From Streptomyces palmae (lineage in GTDB: Bacteria; Actinomycetota; Actinomycetes; Streptomycetales; Streptomycetaceae), in NCBI RefSeq assembly GCF_004684805.1, contig NZ_SRID01000025.1, forward strand, positions 1-37,226: DNA of 37,226 bases, read 5' to 3'. The notes beneath the pieces were generated by a model. That model had not been told where the DNA came from. It did no database searches and saw nothing but the letters and a program-made list of their open reading frames with translations. Shown one piece after another: positions 10,301 to 18,152 of this stretch. The position numbers and the translations under genes are program-made. Position 1 is the first letter of the stretch. Each line of letters starts with the position of its first letter.

Positions 10301-13295
10301 CCGGCACGCCGTGCGCGTGGGCCTGGCCGAGCGAGGCGAGGAAGCGGCGCGGGCCGCCGTCCTCGCGGCGCAGCGAGCCGACTGCCGCCGCGCCGCCCCG
10401 CGGCCGGGCCTCCGCGATCTGCCCGATCGCCACGGTGAGCACCGGGTGCGGGCTCATCTCCAGGAAGGCGGTGGTGCCGCCGTCCATCAGCCCCGAGACG
10501 GCCTCCTGGAAGAGCACCGTCTGCCGCAGGTTGCGGAACCAGTAGTCGGCGGTCAGCTCGGCGGTGTCCAACTCGCCGCCGGTGACCGTGGAGTGGAAGC
10601 GCACCTGCCCGCTGTGCGGCCTGACCGGGGCCAGCGCGGCGGCCAACTCCTCGCGCAGCGCGTCGACCTCGGCGGAGTGGGAGGCGTAGTCGACATTGAC
10701 CCGGCGGGCCCAGATCCCCTCGGCGGTACAGGCGTCCAGCAGCTCGGTGAGGTCCTCGGCGGGGCCGGAGACGATCATCGAGGACGGCCCGTTCACCGCG
10801 GCCACCGATATCCGGCCCGCCCAGCGTTCCAGCAGCGGGGCGATCCGCTCGGGCCCGGCGGTGAGCGAGACCATCCCGCCCCGGCCGCCGATCCTGGCGA
10901 TGGCCCGGCTGCGCAGCGCCACGATCCGGGCGGCGTCCGCCAGCGAGAGCCCGCCCGCCACGTGGGCGGCGGCGATCTCGCCCTGCGAGTGGCCCAGGAC
11001 CGCGTCGGGGTGGACGCCGTGGTGGCGCCAGAGCGCGGCCAGCGAGACCATCACCGCGAACAGGGCGGGCTGCACCACGTCGACCCGGTCCAGCGGCGGC
11101 GCGCCGGGCGCGCCGGCCAGCACCTCCTCCAGGGACCAGTCGACATGCGGGGCCAGCGCCTCGGCGCAGGCGCGCAGCTCCTTGGCGAAGACCGGGTGGG
11201 CGGCGGCCAGTTCGCGGCCCATGCCGAGCCACTGGGAGCCCTGGCCGGGGAAGACGAAGGCGGTGCGGCCGGTGCGGGCCGTCCCCCGGGCCAGGTAGCC
11301 GCCCTCCTCCGCGGCGCCCTCCTCGCCCCGGGCGAGCGCGGCGAGACCGGCGAGCAGTTCGGTACGGTCCTCGCCGACCACCACCGCCCGGTGGTCGAAG
11401 CGGGCCCGGCCCAGCGCCAGCGTCCGGCCGATCCGGCCCGGACAGGCGTCGGCGCGCGCGGGGTCCGCCAGATGGGCGTGCAGCCGCCGCGCCTGCTCCC
11501 GCAGGGCCTCGGGGGAGGCGGCGGAGAGCACCCAGGGCACCGGGCCGGCCGGCTCCCCGCCGACCTCCGGCTCTTCGGCCGGTGCCTCCTCCAGCAGCAC
11601 ATGGGCGTTGGTGCCGCCCACGCCGAAGGCGGAGACGCCGGCCCGGCGGACCCGCTCGCCGCGCGGCCAGTCGGCGGGCTCGGTGAGCAGCGCCACCGTG
11701 CCGGCTCCCCAGTCGGCCTTGTCGGTGGGCCGGTCCACGTGGAGGGTGCGCGGGAGGGTGCCGTGGCGCAGCGCCTCCACCATCTTGATCACACCGCCCA
11801 CCCCGGCGGCGGCCTGCGCGTGGCCCATGTTGGACTTCAGCGATCCCAGCCGCAGCGGCCGGTGCGCCTCGCGGTCCGGTCCGTACGCCGCCGCCAGGGC
11901 GTCGATCTCGATGGGGTCGCCGAGGGTGGTGCCGGTGCCGTGGCCCTCGACCGCGTCCACCTCTCCGGGGGTGAGCCCGGCGTCCCGGAGGGCGGCGGTG
12001 ATGACGCGTTCCTGGGCGGGGCCGTTGGGGGCGGTCAGGCCGTTGCTGGCGCCGTCCTGGTTGACGGCGCTGCCGCGGACCAGCGCGAGGACCTGGTGGC
12101 CGTTGCGGCGGGCGTCGCAGAGGCGTTCCAGGACCAGGACGCCGACGCCCTCGGACCAGCCGGTGCCGTCGGCGGCGCGGGCGAAGGACTTGCAGCGGCC
12201 GTCCGGGGACAGCGCCCGCTGCCGGCTGAACTCGGTGAACACCCGGGGGGTGGACATCACCGTCACGCCGCCGGCCAGGGCCAGGGTGGACTCGCCGCGG
12301 CGCAGGCTCTGGACCGCCAGGTGGAGCGCGACCAGCGAGGAGGAGCAGGCGGTGTCCACCGAGAGCGCGGGGCCCTCGAAGCCGTAGACGTAGGCGACCC
12401 GGCCGGACAGCACGCTGGCCGCCGAGCCGATGCCCCAGTAGCCCTCCAGCTCGGTGGAGCCGGCCTGGGCGATCTGCTCGTAGTCCTGGCCGCCGGTGCC
12501 CACATAGACACCCGTGGGGCTCTTCCGCAGCGCCCCCGGGTCGATGCCGGCGTCCTCCAGGGCCTCCCACACGGTCTGGAGGAGCAGCCGCTGCTGCGGG
12601 TCCATGGCCAGTGCCTCGCGGCGGGCGATGCCGAAGAAGCCGGCGTCGAACTCGGTGGCTCCGTCCAGGAATCCGCCGGCCCGGGTGTAGCAGCTGCCGG
12701 GCCGGTCGGGGTCGGGGTCGTAGAGCCGTTCCAGGTCCCAGCCGCGGTCCTGGGGGAAGGCGCCCACCACGTCCCGGCCCTCGGCCACCACCTGCCACAG
12801 GTCCTCGGGGGAGCGGACGCCACCGGGGTAGCGGCAGGCCATGCCGACCACCGCGATCGGCTCCTCGGGGTCCTCGGTCGCCGCCGGGGGTGCGCTGGGG
12901 GCGGCCTGCGGCGCGGGCCGCTCGAAGCCCGCCCGGGCCAGCAGGTCCTCCGCGACCGCCGCCGGGGTCGGGTGGTCGAAGAGCAGGGTGAGGGGCAGTT
13001 CCAGGCCGGTGGCCTTGCGGAGCCGGTTGGTCAGCTCCACCGCCGCCAGGGAGTTGTAGCCGTAGTCGCGGTAGGCCCGCTCCGGGTCGATCGTGCCCGG
13101 GTCGGTGCCGAGCAGCCCGGCGGTCTCGCCGCGCACCAGCTCCAGTGCGGCCGGGTAGCGGTCGGCCTCGGGCAGCCCGGCGAGGCTGTCGCACCAGGCC
13201 GGGGCCGGCGGTCGGGCACCGGAGCCGCTCCGGGCCCGGCGGGCCTTGGGGCTGCGCCCGGCCTTGCCCGGGGGAGTGTCCGCGCTGTCAGGCAT
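7359..13295 (-). CDS. Type I polyketide synthase, ACP-KS-AT(methylmalonyl)-DH-KR-ACP
   Basis: The protein has 1978 residues, with an AAGGGA ribosome-binding site before ATG 13295. An N-terminal ACP spans about 45-115 with Ser82 in GYNSL; the usual Asp before Ser is Asn. The KS spans about 145-565 with Cys317 in DTACSSS, so it is a condensing KS and not a loading KSQ. The AT has Ser770 in GHSQGE and YASH at 870-873, the methylmalonyl-CoA signature. The DH spans about 1045-1330 with His1076 in [10 protein letters not shown] and Asp1244 in HPALLDAAF. The KR has a GGTGGLG NADPH site near 1574, an LDD motif near 1660 (B-type) and Tyr1717. The second ACP has Ser1883 in GLDSL, followed by a C-terminal docking helix. 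There is no ER. The expected product is an alpha-methyl, alpha-beta-unsaturated thioester. Having no loading AT, the first ACP must receive its starter from another enzyme. Confidence 0.95.
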   Translation of the reverse strand: MPDSADTPPGKAGRSPKARRARSGSGARPPAPAWCDSLAGLPEADRYPAALELVRGETAGLLGTDPGTIDPERAYRDYGYNSLAAVELTNRLRKATGLELPLTLLFDHPTPAAVAEDLLARAGFERPAPQAAPSAPPAATEDPEEPIAVVGMACRYPGGVRSPEDLWQVVAEGRDVVGAFPQDRGWDLERLYDPDPDRPGSCYTRAGGFLDGATEFDAGFFGIARREALAMDPQQRLLLQTVWEALEDAGIDPGALRKSPTGVYVGTGGQDYEQIAQAGSTELEGYWGIGSAASVLSGRVAYVYGFEGPALSVDTACSSSLVALHLAVQSLRRGESTLALAGGVTVMSTPRVFTEFSRQRALSPDGRCKSFARAADGTGWSEGVGVLVLERLCDARRNGHQVLALVRGSAVNQDGASNGLTAPNGPAQERVITAALRDAGLTPGEVDAVEGHGTGTTLGDPIEIDALAAAYGPDREAHRPLRLGSLKSNMGHAQAAAGVGGVIKMVEALRHGTLPRTLHVDRPTDKADWGAGTVALLTEPADWPRGERVRRAGVSAFGVGGTNAHVLLEEAPAEEPEVGGEPAGPVPWVLSAASPEALREQARRLHAHLADPARADACPGRIGRTLALGRARFDHRAVVVGEDRTELLAGLAALARGEEGAAEEGGYLARGTARTGRTAFVFPGQGSQWLGMGRELAAAHPVFAKELRACAEALAPHVDWSLEEVLAGAPGAPPLDRVDVVQPALFAVMVSLAALWRHHGVHPDAVLGHSQGEIAAAHVAGGLSLADAARIVALRSRAIARIGGRGGMVSLTAGPERIAPLLERWAGRISVAAVNGPSSMIVSGPAEDLTELLDACTAEGIWARRVNVDYASHSAEVDALREELAAALAPVRPHSGQVRFHSTVTGGELDTAELTADYWFRNLRQTVLFQEAVSGLMDGGTTAFLEMSPHPVLTVAIGQIAEARPRGGAAAVGSLRREDGGPRRFLASLGQAHAHGVPVSWEVPLEGFSGQAGLPGHPFRTERFWAEPRESVGDLAAAGLRPAGHPLLAATVPLPSGARLCTGRLSLRGHPWLADHAVYGTVLLPGTAFVDLALYAAEPAGRAVLEELTIEAPLVVPERGAVDLQVAVGEPDPAGVRTVRIHSRPAGAEDGDAWTRHAAGTVAVAEAEGAEPAAPAWPPPGAVPLDVDGLYDRLADRGFGYGPAFQGLSAAWRLGETVYAEVAPLTEESAADGARYGIHPALLDAAFHAQLTRLAEQAEGASAWLPFAWSGVRIAAPGAAGPLRVVLEPLGEGAVRMAATDRFGAPVASVASVVARPVPAERLAAAAGTAENALFRLDWVSAPAADEPTPSRRLAVLGDAPWELPGAIEHHASPAALAASVAAGAAVPDTVPAPVAAGTPAPDTMPAPVAAIEHHASPAALAASVAAGAAVPDTVLVPVAAPVAATPEAVRALAHQALGLLQEWLAEERLAGTELVFATRGAVRTGPRDTPEPGLAPLWGLVRTAQSEHPGRFRLLDLDGTADSARALPAALATGEPQLALRAGELLVPRLARTTGESGGGPMDFDRAGTVLITGGTGGLGAHLARHLAAVHGARHLLLLSRRGPAAPGAAELERELTALGARVTVAACDAADREALAAVLAAVPADRPLTAVLHAAGALDDGTVESLTGDRLDAVLRPKVDAALHLHELTTGTELGAFVLFSSMAGVAGGAGQGNYAAGNTFLDTLAQWRRDRGLPALSLAWGLWEEESGMTGHLGGSGVAALGRSGLAPMSTAQGLRLFDAVHGAPEALLVPARLSLPALRALAREDALPAVLRSLVPAPVRRRSAAAGGELAARLAAAPEHRRAALVLEVVAAQVAAVLGQDGAAAVDPERPFKDLGLDSLGAVRLRNRLQRATGLTLPSTLVFGHPSPAALATRLLALLEQGAQAPPAADGPATATASGSGPVAEGTGALRERVTAATGAEELFAIIDNDLGVR
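8990..9198. repeat. 77-bp direct repeat inside the PKS reductive region
   Basis: Two 77-bp copies, 8990-9066 and 9122-9198, lie 132 bp (44 codons) apart and differ at one base (T at 9021, C in the other copy). They encode a duplicated [14 protein letters not shown] element in the alanine-rich part of the structural KR half, between DH and the catalytic KR. The period is a whole number of codons, so the frame is kept. The near identity suggests a recent slippage or recombination event in a flexible surface region, although an assembly artefact is also possible. Confidence 0.9.
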
Positions 13296-13379
13296 GTCTT
13301 CCCTTCACGGTCCTTCGGGCCACAGGCCCCGGGGCGGTACGGAGCGGTCGCGCGCCCCGGGGCCGTTCTTGCCAGGGTT

Positions 13380-13431
13380 CGCCCTCCGGGTGCCGCGAGG
13401 CCGGGTCCGGCCCGACCCGGCCCGGAGGGCG
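13380..13431 (-). terminator. Nested GC-rich hairpin between hydrolase and PKS genes
   Basis: Perfect 11-bp arms at 13380-13390 and 13421-13431 enclose a second 7-bp inverted repeat (13401-13407 with 13414-13420). The structure starts 5 bp after the hydrolase stop codon and ends about 85 bp before the PKS start. There is no T run, so it is either a GC-rich Streptomyces-style terminator or attenuator, or an RNA processing or stability element that lets the hydrolase and PKS be expressed at different levels. Confidence 0.55.
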
Positions 13432-13435
13432 GGTC

Positions 13436-14287
13436 CTAGGCCCGTTTGGCGGTTCCCTCCCGCAGGAACGACCGGATGGCTGCGGCCAGTTGCTCCGGTT
13501 GGTCCTCGGGGATGAGGGTGTAGCTGTCGGCGATCTCGACGTGCCGCCCTTGGGGCAGCAGCGCGGCCAGCCTGCGGCCGTGCTCGGGCGGCATGACCTT
13601 GTCCTCGGCCGCCCAGACGACCAGCGCCGGGCGGTCGAAGTCGGCCAGCCGCTTCGCCCAGTTGTCCAGCTCGCTCCTGGCCGGCACTCCCAGGACGTAC
13701 TTGCGCAGGTCCCGGCGGATCTCCTTGGAGGTCCACAGCTGCCGGAACCACTGGTCCATGACCTCGTGGGGCACCGGCCGCTTGGACATCCGCCCCCAGG
13801 TCATCGGCATCCGCCGCATCGGCTTGAACTTCAGCAGCCGGAAGGCGGTGTTGATGCCCCCGGGCAGCTTGGCCGACAGGTACAGGTTGTTGCCGGGCAA
13901 CCCCGGCGGGAAGTTCTCGAAGGCCTCGCAGGAAGTGATCACCAGGCGCCCGATCCGCTCGTCGCGGCCGTCCGCCACCAGGGCCTGCGGGCCGCCCCAG
14001 TCGTTCATCACCAAGGTGACGTCCCTCAGGTCCAGCCGCTCCAGGAACTCGCCGACCAGTCGCGCCACCCCGAGGATGGACAGGTCCGCGTCGGGGCGCA
14101 TGGGCCGGCGGTGACCGCCCAGCGGCAGGGTCGGCACCACGCACCGGAAGTCGGCGCGCAGCGCGGCCACCACGTGCCGCCACAGCGAGCCGTCCATGGC
14201 GACCCCGTGCAGTAGCACGACGACCGGCCCGTCACCTCCGGTGTCCTCGTACTCGATGGTTCCCGCCGAGAGTTGCACCTCAGCCAT
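13436..14287 (-). CDS. Alpha/beta hydrolase-fold protein lacking the catalytic histidine
   Basis: This 283-residue protein is the first gene of the leftward operon, with ATG at 14287 preceded by GGGAGA. The fold is clear: oxyanion-type HG at 27-28, then the nucleophile elbow VMNDWGGP with Asp96, as in haloalkane dehalogenases and epoxide hydrolases, and the acid strand VVWAAEDKVMPPEHGR with Asp229. The segment that normally carries the catalytic His (GGHF or GAHF followed by xxEDxPE) reads ADSYTLIPEDQPE, so Thr257 stands where the His should be. Classical two-step hydrolysis is therefore unlikely. It may act as a non-hydrolytic lyase or cyclase, or as a binding protein. It is separated from the PKS gene by 140 bp that holds a strong hairpin. 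Its substrate is unknown. Confidence 0.82.
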   Translation of the reverse strand: MAEVQLSAGTIEYEDTGGDGPVVVLLHGVAMDGSLWRHVVAALRADFRCVVPTLPLGGHRRPMRPDADLSILGVARLVGEFLERLDLRDVTLVMNDWGGPQALVADGRDERIGRLVITSCEAFENFPPGLPGNNLYLSAKLPGGINTAFRLLKFKPMRRMPMTWGRMSKRPVPHEVMDQWFRQLWTSKEIRRDLRKYVLGVPARSELDNWAKRLADFDRPALVVWAAEDKVMPPEHGRRLAALLPQGRHVEIADSYTLIPEDQPEQLAAAIRSFLREGTAKRA

Positions 14288-14628
14288 TTACGAATCTCCC
14301 AACGGTCAACGAACGAAGGCGAGCAGTGCGTCTCACGACTGGGTAGAACCCGGATGGCACCTGAAACTGGGGCCACACAACACACTTACCAGTCGTGGCA
14401 CACGCGTACAGCAAAGCAGCCGCGTCCGCTTCCTGCCAGCATTGCGTGGTGCTGGCAGGAAACTGTCGATCTCTGTTTCCCTCTTGGGGAGCACCCCCGT
14501 TTCATACGATGCTGCGGCCTGAATAGCGAGGCCTGCCGTACCGCATGGTCGAGCGAAAACTTTCTTGATCATCTTTTTCTCATTCAGCAGGCCGCTGTCA
14601 CTTGAAGCGACAAGGAGGCCGAAAGAAA
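14288..14628. promoter_or_regulatory. Divergent intergenic control region of the PKS cluster
   Basis: This 341-bp gap separates the leftward and rightward operons, so both promoters should lie in it. It contains a perfect inverted repeat (annotated separately) and a clearly lower G+C content near 14540-14600. For the rightward operon a plausible -10 hexamer is TACGAT at 14505-14510 with a weak TTGG-type -35 around 14482-14489. A strong AAGGAGG ribosome-binding site lies at 14612-14618, 10 bp before the ATG at 14629. I could not identify a convincing promoter for the leftward operon. No gene is supported here. Confidence 0.6.
14431..14460. promoter_or_regulatory. Perfect 11-bp inverted repeat, candidate operator
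   Basis: Arms TCCTGCCAGCA (14431-14441) and TGCTGGCAGGA (14450-14460) match perfectly around an 8-bp spacer. The site is near the middle of the divergent promoter region, upstream of the proposed rightward promoter. The geometry suits a dimeric repressor such as a TetR or GntR protein. No cluster regulator is visible in the window, so its partner would be encoded beyond the left edge or elsewhere. Confidence 0.65.
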
Positions 14629-14880
14629 ATGATCACCACTGAAGAGGTATGCCAGCTGATCGCGAAGAAGCTGGGCAGCAAGGCTTCTTCTTACCAGCTC
14701 GGCGCCGACACGACCTTTGACGAGGTCGGACTGTCGAGCCTTCAGATAGCCGACATCGTCTACACGATCGAGGACGAGGTCGGTATCGAATTCGACTCCA
14801 GCAAGGCCGCCGGCGTGAAGACGGTGGGCGACCTGGTCGAGCTGGCCAAGGCCACCAAGCTGGGCAGCATCGACGCGTGA
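14629..14880 (+). CDS. Stand-alone acyl carrier protein
   Basis: The protein has 83 residues. ATG 14629 is chosen over an in-frame TTG at 14602 because AAGGAGG at 14612-14618 is correctly spaced for it. The four-helix ACP pattern is visible: TFDEVGLSSLQIADIVYTIEDEVGIEF, with Ser37 as the phosphopantetheine attachment site. The residue before it is Ser, not the usual Asp (LSSL in place of LDSL). It opens the rightward operon and its stop overlaps the methyltransferase start by 4 bp. It probably carries the substrate of the following methyltransferase, flavoenzyme and reductases, and may hand a finished starter unit to the N-terminal ACP of the large PKS. That hand-off is inferred from gene order and from the absence of a loading AT. 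Confidence 0.9.
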   Translation: MITTEEVCQLIAKKLGSKASSYQLGADTTFDEVGLSSLQIADIVYTIEDEVGIEFDSSKAAGVKTVGDLVELAKATKLGSIDA

Positions 14881-15776
14881 GCGCCACGACCGCCGACCCC
14901 CGGAGCGGGGCGGCCTACCAGGGCGCCACCGCTGAATCGATCCGCCACCACTACGACGTCTCCAACGACTTCTACGCCCTGTGGCTGGACGACGACCTCA
15001 CCTACACCTGCGCGCTGTGGGACCTCCAGGACCCCGCCGACACCCTGGAGGCCGCCCAGCGGCGCAAGCTGGACCACCTGATCGAGGGGGCGCGGGCGGC
15101 CGGAGCCCGCCGCGTCCTGGACGTCGGCTGCGGCTGGGGCAGCCTGCTGCGACGCCTGGTCCAGGAGCACGGCGTGCAGCGGGCGGTGGGGCTCACCCTC
15201 AGCGACAGCCAGGCCGAGAGCCTGGCCCGGCGCGCGGTGCCGGGCACCGAGGTGCGGGTGGAGAACTGGCTCGACCACCAGCCCGAGGAGCCCTATGACG
15301 CCATCATCTCGATCGGCGCCTTCGAGCACTTCGCCCGCCAGGGGCTGAGCCGGGCCGAGCGTGTCGCGGCCTACCGGGAGTTCTTCGAGCGCTGCCGCGC
15401 CTGGCTGCCGGCCGGCGGACGGCTGGCACTCCAGACCAACATCAAGGGCAACAACGTCCGCATGGACAAGCAGACCGTGCGCGACCTGCTGTTCATCATA
15501 GAAATGATCTTCCCGGAATCCGAGATTCCAGCCCTGTCGGAGGTCCTGGAGGCCAGCGAGAAGATCTTCGACGTGGTCTCGCTGCGCAACGACGCGGACC
15601 ACTACGCCCGCACCTGCCGGGAATGGCGGGACCGGCTGCGCGCCCAGCGCGCGGCGGCGGTGGAATGCGTGGGCGAGGAGACGTACGCCCACTTCGACAG
15701 GTATCTCAACGCGACGGTGGGCCATTTCCGGAACCGTCACCTCGGTCTGTCGCGGATGGTATTCGAAGCGGTGTGA
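14877..15776 (+). CDS. Cyclopropane-fatty-acid-synthase-like SAM methyltransferase
   Basis: This 299-residue protein has a GTG start that overlaps the ACP stop by 4 bp. HHYDVSNDFYALWLDDDLTYTCALW at residues 24-48 is the CFA synthase signature, with Cys45 matching the family's conserved Cys. The SAM-binding loop is LDVGCGWGSL at 81-90, and SIGAFEHFA holds Glu150, equivalent to the bicarbonate-binding Glu of CFA synthase. The conserved His of the LHTI motif is replaced: the segment reads LALQTNIKG with Gln186. Tyr276 in FDRYLNA matches the late conserved Tyr. Relatives make cyclopropanes or methyl branches from alkenes. Here the alkene or other nucleophile is probably bound to the adjacent ACP. 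The changed bicarbonate-site residue suggests altered chemistry, such as methylation without ring closure. Confidence 0.88.
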   Translation: MSATTADPRSGAAYQGATAESIRHHYDVSNDFYALWLDDDLTYTCALWDLQDPADTLEAAQRRKLDHLIEGARAAGARRVLDVGCGWGSLLRRLVQEHGVQRAVGLTLSDSQAESLARRAVPGTEVRVENWLDHQPEEPYDAIISIGAFEHFARQGLSRAERVAAYREFFERCRAWLPAGGRLALQTNIKGNNVRMDKQTVRDLLFIIEMIFPESEIPALSEVLEASEKIFDVVSLRNDADHYARTCREWRDRLRAQRAAAVECVGEETYAHFDRYLNATVGHFRNRHLGLSRMVFEAV

Positions 15777-15786
15777 GGAACGATCA

Positions 15787-17112
15787 TTGAACGACTACAA
15801 GCACGTCGTTTACTGGCAGGAGACCGAAACCGTTGAGCGGCAACCCGCGCTCCGGGACACCGTCGAATGCGATGTCTGCATCGTGGGTGGCGGATACACC
15901 GGCCTGTGGACGGCGTATTTCCTGAAACAAGCGGAGCCGGCGCTCGACATCCGGATAGTGGAAGCGAACTATTCCGGTTACGGAGCCTCCGGTCGTGCCG
16001 ACGGATTCGCCACCCCCACCATCGGAAAGGACATCCAGGCCCTCGTCGAGCAGTTCGGCGCCCAGCGCGCCCTGGAGGCATCCCAGGCGGTGGGCCGGTC
16101 CATCCTGGAGATCGGCAGGTTCACCCGGCGCAACAAGGTCGACGCCGAGTACGAGGCCAACGACTACCTGATGGTCGCCACCGACCGGGCGCAGCTGCGG
16201 CGCCTGGAGCAGGACCGCGAGCTCGCCATCCGACTCGGCGGCGCCGCCCCACCGGAGATCCTCTCCCGGGACGAGGCCCAGTCGGTCATCGGCTCGCCGG
16301 CCGTGCTGGCGGCCATGCGCACCGGCGGCGCCCTGGTCAACCCGTTCAAGCTGGCCCGCGGCCTGGCCCGGGTGGTCAGGGAGCAGGGCACCGTCATCCA
16401 CGACGACACCCCGGCCATCCGCGTCGAACCCGGCGTACGCACCACGGTGGTCACCCCCGGCGGCCGGATCACCGCCGACAAGGTGGTGCTGGCCACCAAC
16501 GTCCACATGCGCGCCTTCCGGCCCTTCCGCCACAAGGTCGTGCCGGTGTGGACCTACGCGCTGATGAGCGAGCCCCTCACCGAGGAGCAGCTGGACCGGG
16601 TGGCCTGGGCCGGCCGCGAGGGCATGGTCGAGGCGAAGACCTTCCTGACCTGCGCCCGGCTCACCCGGGACAACCGCCTGATGTTCGCCGGCGGCCCCGC
16701 GCCGTACTACTACGGCGGCGACACCCGGCAGCGCAACATGAACCGCGCGAAGGTCTACCAGGAGATCCACCGGGAGTTCCTGCGGTTCTTCCCCATGTGG
16801 GGCGACATCACCTTCGGCTACGCCTACGGCGGCACCGCCGACATCGTCCGCGACTACGCCCCGCACTTCGGCACGCTGGGCCGCGGCATCCACTACGGCT
16901 ACGGCTTCTGCGGCAATGGCATCGCCGCCACCCACACCGGCGGCAAGGTGCTCCGCGACCTCGTCCTCGGCAAGGACAGCGAGTACTCCCGGCTGCTCTT
17001 CGTCGACGACGAGCACCGCAAGCAGCCCGCGCCCTTCCCGCCCGAACCACTGCTCTACGTGGGCGCCCGGGCCGTGTCCCGGCTGATGGAGTGGAAGGAA
17101 GCGCGCGCGTGA
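15787..17112 (+). CDS. FAD-dependent amine/amino-acid oxidase (DAO family)
   Basis: This 441-residue protein starts at TTG 15787, six bases after GAGGAA and 10 bp past the methyltransferase stop. CDVCIVGGGYTGLW at residues 28-41 is the FAD dinucleotide site (Gly34, Gly36, Gly39). YGASGRADG follows, a variant of the GASGRNGG signature of gamma-glutamylputrescine oxidase and glycine oxidase relatives. The C-terminal segment GIHYGYGFCGNGIAATHTGGK is the conserved FAD-closing region. Family members oxidise a C-N bond to an imine with oxygen. This implies that an amine or amino acid enters the pathway, possibly bound to the neighbouring ACP, although no adenylation domain is visible in the window to load one. 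The stop overlaps the next gene by 4 bp. Confidence 0.85.
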   Translation: MNDYKHVVYWQETETVERQPALRDTVECDVCIVGGGYTGLWTAYFLKQAEPALDIRIVEANYSGYGASGRADGFATPTIGKDIQALVEQFGAQRALEASQAVGRSILEIGRFTRRNKVDAEYEANDYLMVATDRAQLRRLEQDRELAIRLGGAAPPEILSRDEAQSVIGSPAVLAAMRTGGALVNPFKLARGLARVVREQGTVIHDDTPAIRVEPGVRTTVVTPGGRITADKVVLATNVHMRAFRPFRHKVVPVWTYALMSEPLTEEQLDRVAWAGREGMVEAKTFLTCARLTRDNRLMFAGGPAPYYYGGDTRQRNMNRAKVYQEIHREFLRFFPMWGDITFGYAYGGTADIVRDYAPHFGTLGRGIHYGYGFCGNGIAATHTGGKVLRDLVLGKDSEYSRLLFVDDEHRKQPAPFPPEPLLYVGARAVSRLMEWKEARA

Positions 17113-18122
17113 CCGGCACCCCCAGACCCCGTACGGTCCTGCTGACCGGCGCCTCCGGAGTGGTGGGCCGCTCCATCCTCCGCGAACCCACCGCACTGCG
17201 CCTCCTGGCCGCCACCCACAGCGCACCGGCACCCGAGGCGGACGGACGGCGGATCCGGTGCGACCTGACCGCCGACCGCCTCGGCCTGGAGAAGGAGGAG
17301 TACACGGCGCTCGCGGGCGAGGTGGACGCCGTCATCCACTCCGCCGGGCTCACCGAATGGGGCCTGCCCGCCGAGCGCTACCGGCCGATCAACATCGAGG
17401 GCACCCGGCGCGTGATCGAGTTCGCCCGGCACGCCGGGGCGACCGTGCACTTCATGAGCACCGCCTTCGTCGCCGCCCTCGCCGAGACCGCCCCGGTCGC
17501 CCTGAGCGAGGGCAACATGTGCCGCAACTACATCAGCTCCAAGTGGGAGGCCGAGCGACTGCTGCGGGACAGCGGCATCCCGCACACCGTCTTCCGCCCC
17601 ACCAACCTCGTCGGCGACTCCGCCACCGGCTGGACCTCCAAGGGCCAGATCGTGCAGCTGATGTCCGACTGGATCTGCCGGGGCCGCGCCCCCTTCCTCC
17701 CCGCGCACGCGGGCATCCGGATGGACTTCGTACCGCAGGACCTGCTCTCCAAGGCCGTTCTGCGGGCCATCGAACAGGACGTCAGCGAGGGCGAGTTCTG
17801 GGTGACCTACGGGGCGGAGGCGATGGACATGGACGCCTCCCTGCGGGTGCTGGCCAAGCACGCCGCCTACCTCGGCCGCGACCTGACCATCCCGCCGGTC
17901 GTCGACCCGGACACGCTGACCGCCGAACAACTGGCCGGGCTGCGCCCCATGGTCCGCAACTACGTGGCCGTACTCCGCGACGTCAGCGAGGTCACCCGCT
18001 GCTCCGGCGGCGTCCTGCCCAGCTCCATGCCCGAGCTGCGCACCCGCTTCGGCGTCCCGCTGGTGGATGACGCGACGGCCTATCTGCGCAGCCTGGAGTA
18101 CGCCTCGGCGCACCTGAGCTGA
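17109..18122 (+). CDS. Extended SDR, thioester-reductase-like
   Basis: This 337-residue protein starts at GTG 17109, overlapping the flavoenzyme stop by 4 bp. LLTGASGVVGRSIL at residues 11-24 is the NAD(P) loop. The catalytic Thr lies in HFMSTAFV and Tyr141 and Lys145 in NYISSKWEAE. FRPTNLVGDSATG and a C-terminal substrate lobe follow. This combination is typical of carboxylic-acid reductase and NRPS/PKS R domains (the male-sterility, or NAD-binding 4, family), which reduce carrier-bound thioesters to aldehydes. It could therefore release an aldehyde from the operon's ACP. An NAD-dependent epimerase is the alternative reading. The TG-S/T-YxxxK features alone do not separate the two; the NAD-binding-4-like STAFV and SKWEAE pair favours thioester reduction. 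Confidence 0.75.
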   Translation: MTGTPRPRTVLLTGASGVVGRSILREPTALRLLAATHSAPAPEADGRRIRCDLTADRLGLEKEEYTALAGEVDAVIHSAGLTEWGLPAERYRPINIEGTRRVIEFARHAGATVHFMSTAFVAALAETAPVALSEGNMCRNYISSKWEAERLLRDSGIPHTVFRPTNLVGDSATGWTSKGQIVQLMSDWICRGRAPFLPAHAGIRMDFVPQDLLSKAVLRAIEQDVSEGEFWVTYGAEAMDMDASLRVLAKHAAYLGRDLTIPPVVDPDTLTAEQLAGLRPMVRNYVAVLRDVSEVTRCSGGVLPSSMPELRTRFGVPLVDDATAYLRSLEYASAHLS

Positions 18123-18152
18123 GATCCCCGACCTGATCGAGAGGACCGCAAA

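Noticed and set aside
3198..13439. Very long plus-strand open frames opposite the PKS genes (over 1500 codons)
   Set aside because: They are antisense to well-supported PKS domains. They are rich in Gly, Arg, His, Val and Gln, as expected from GC-biased codons read backwards, and have no domain motifs.
14602..14628. TTG start for the stand-alone ACP
   Set aside because: The added residues are basic and unlike ACPs, and they would translate through the strong AAGGAGG site that serves ATG 14629.
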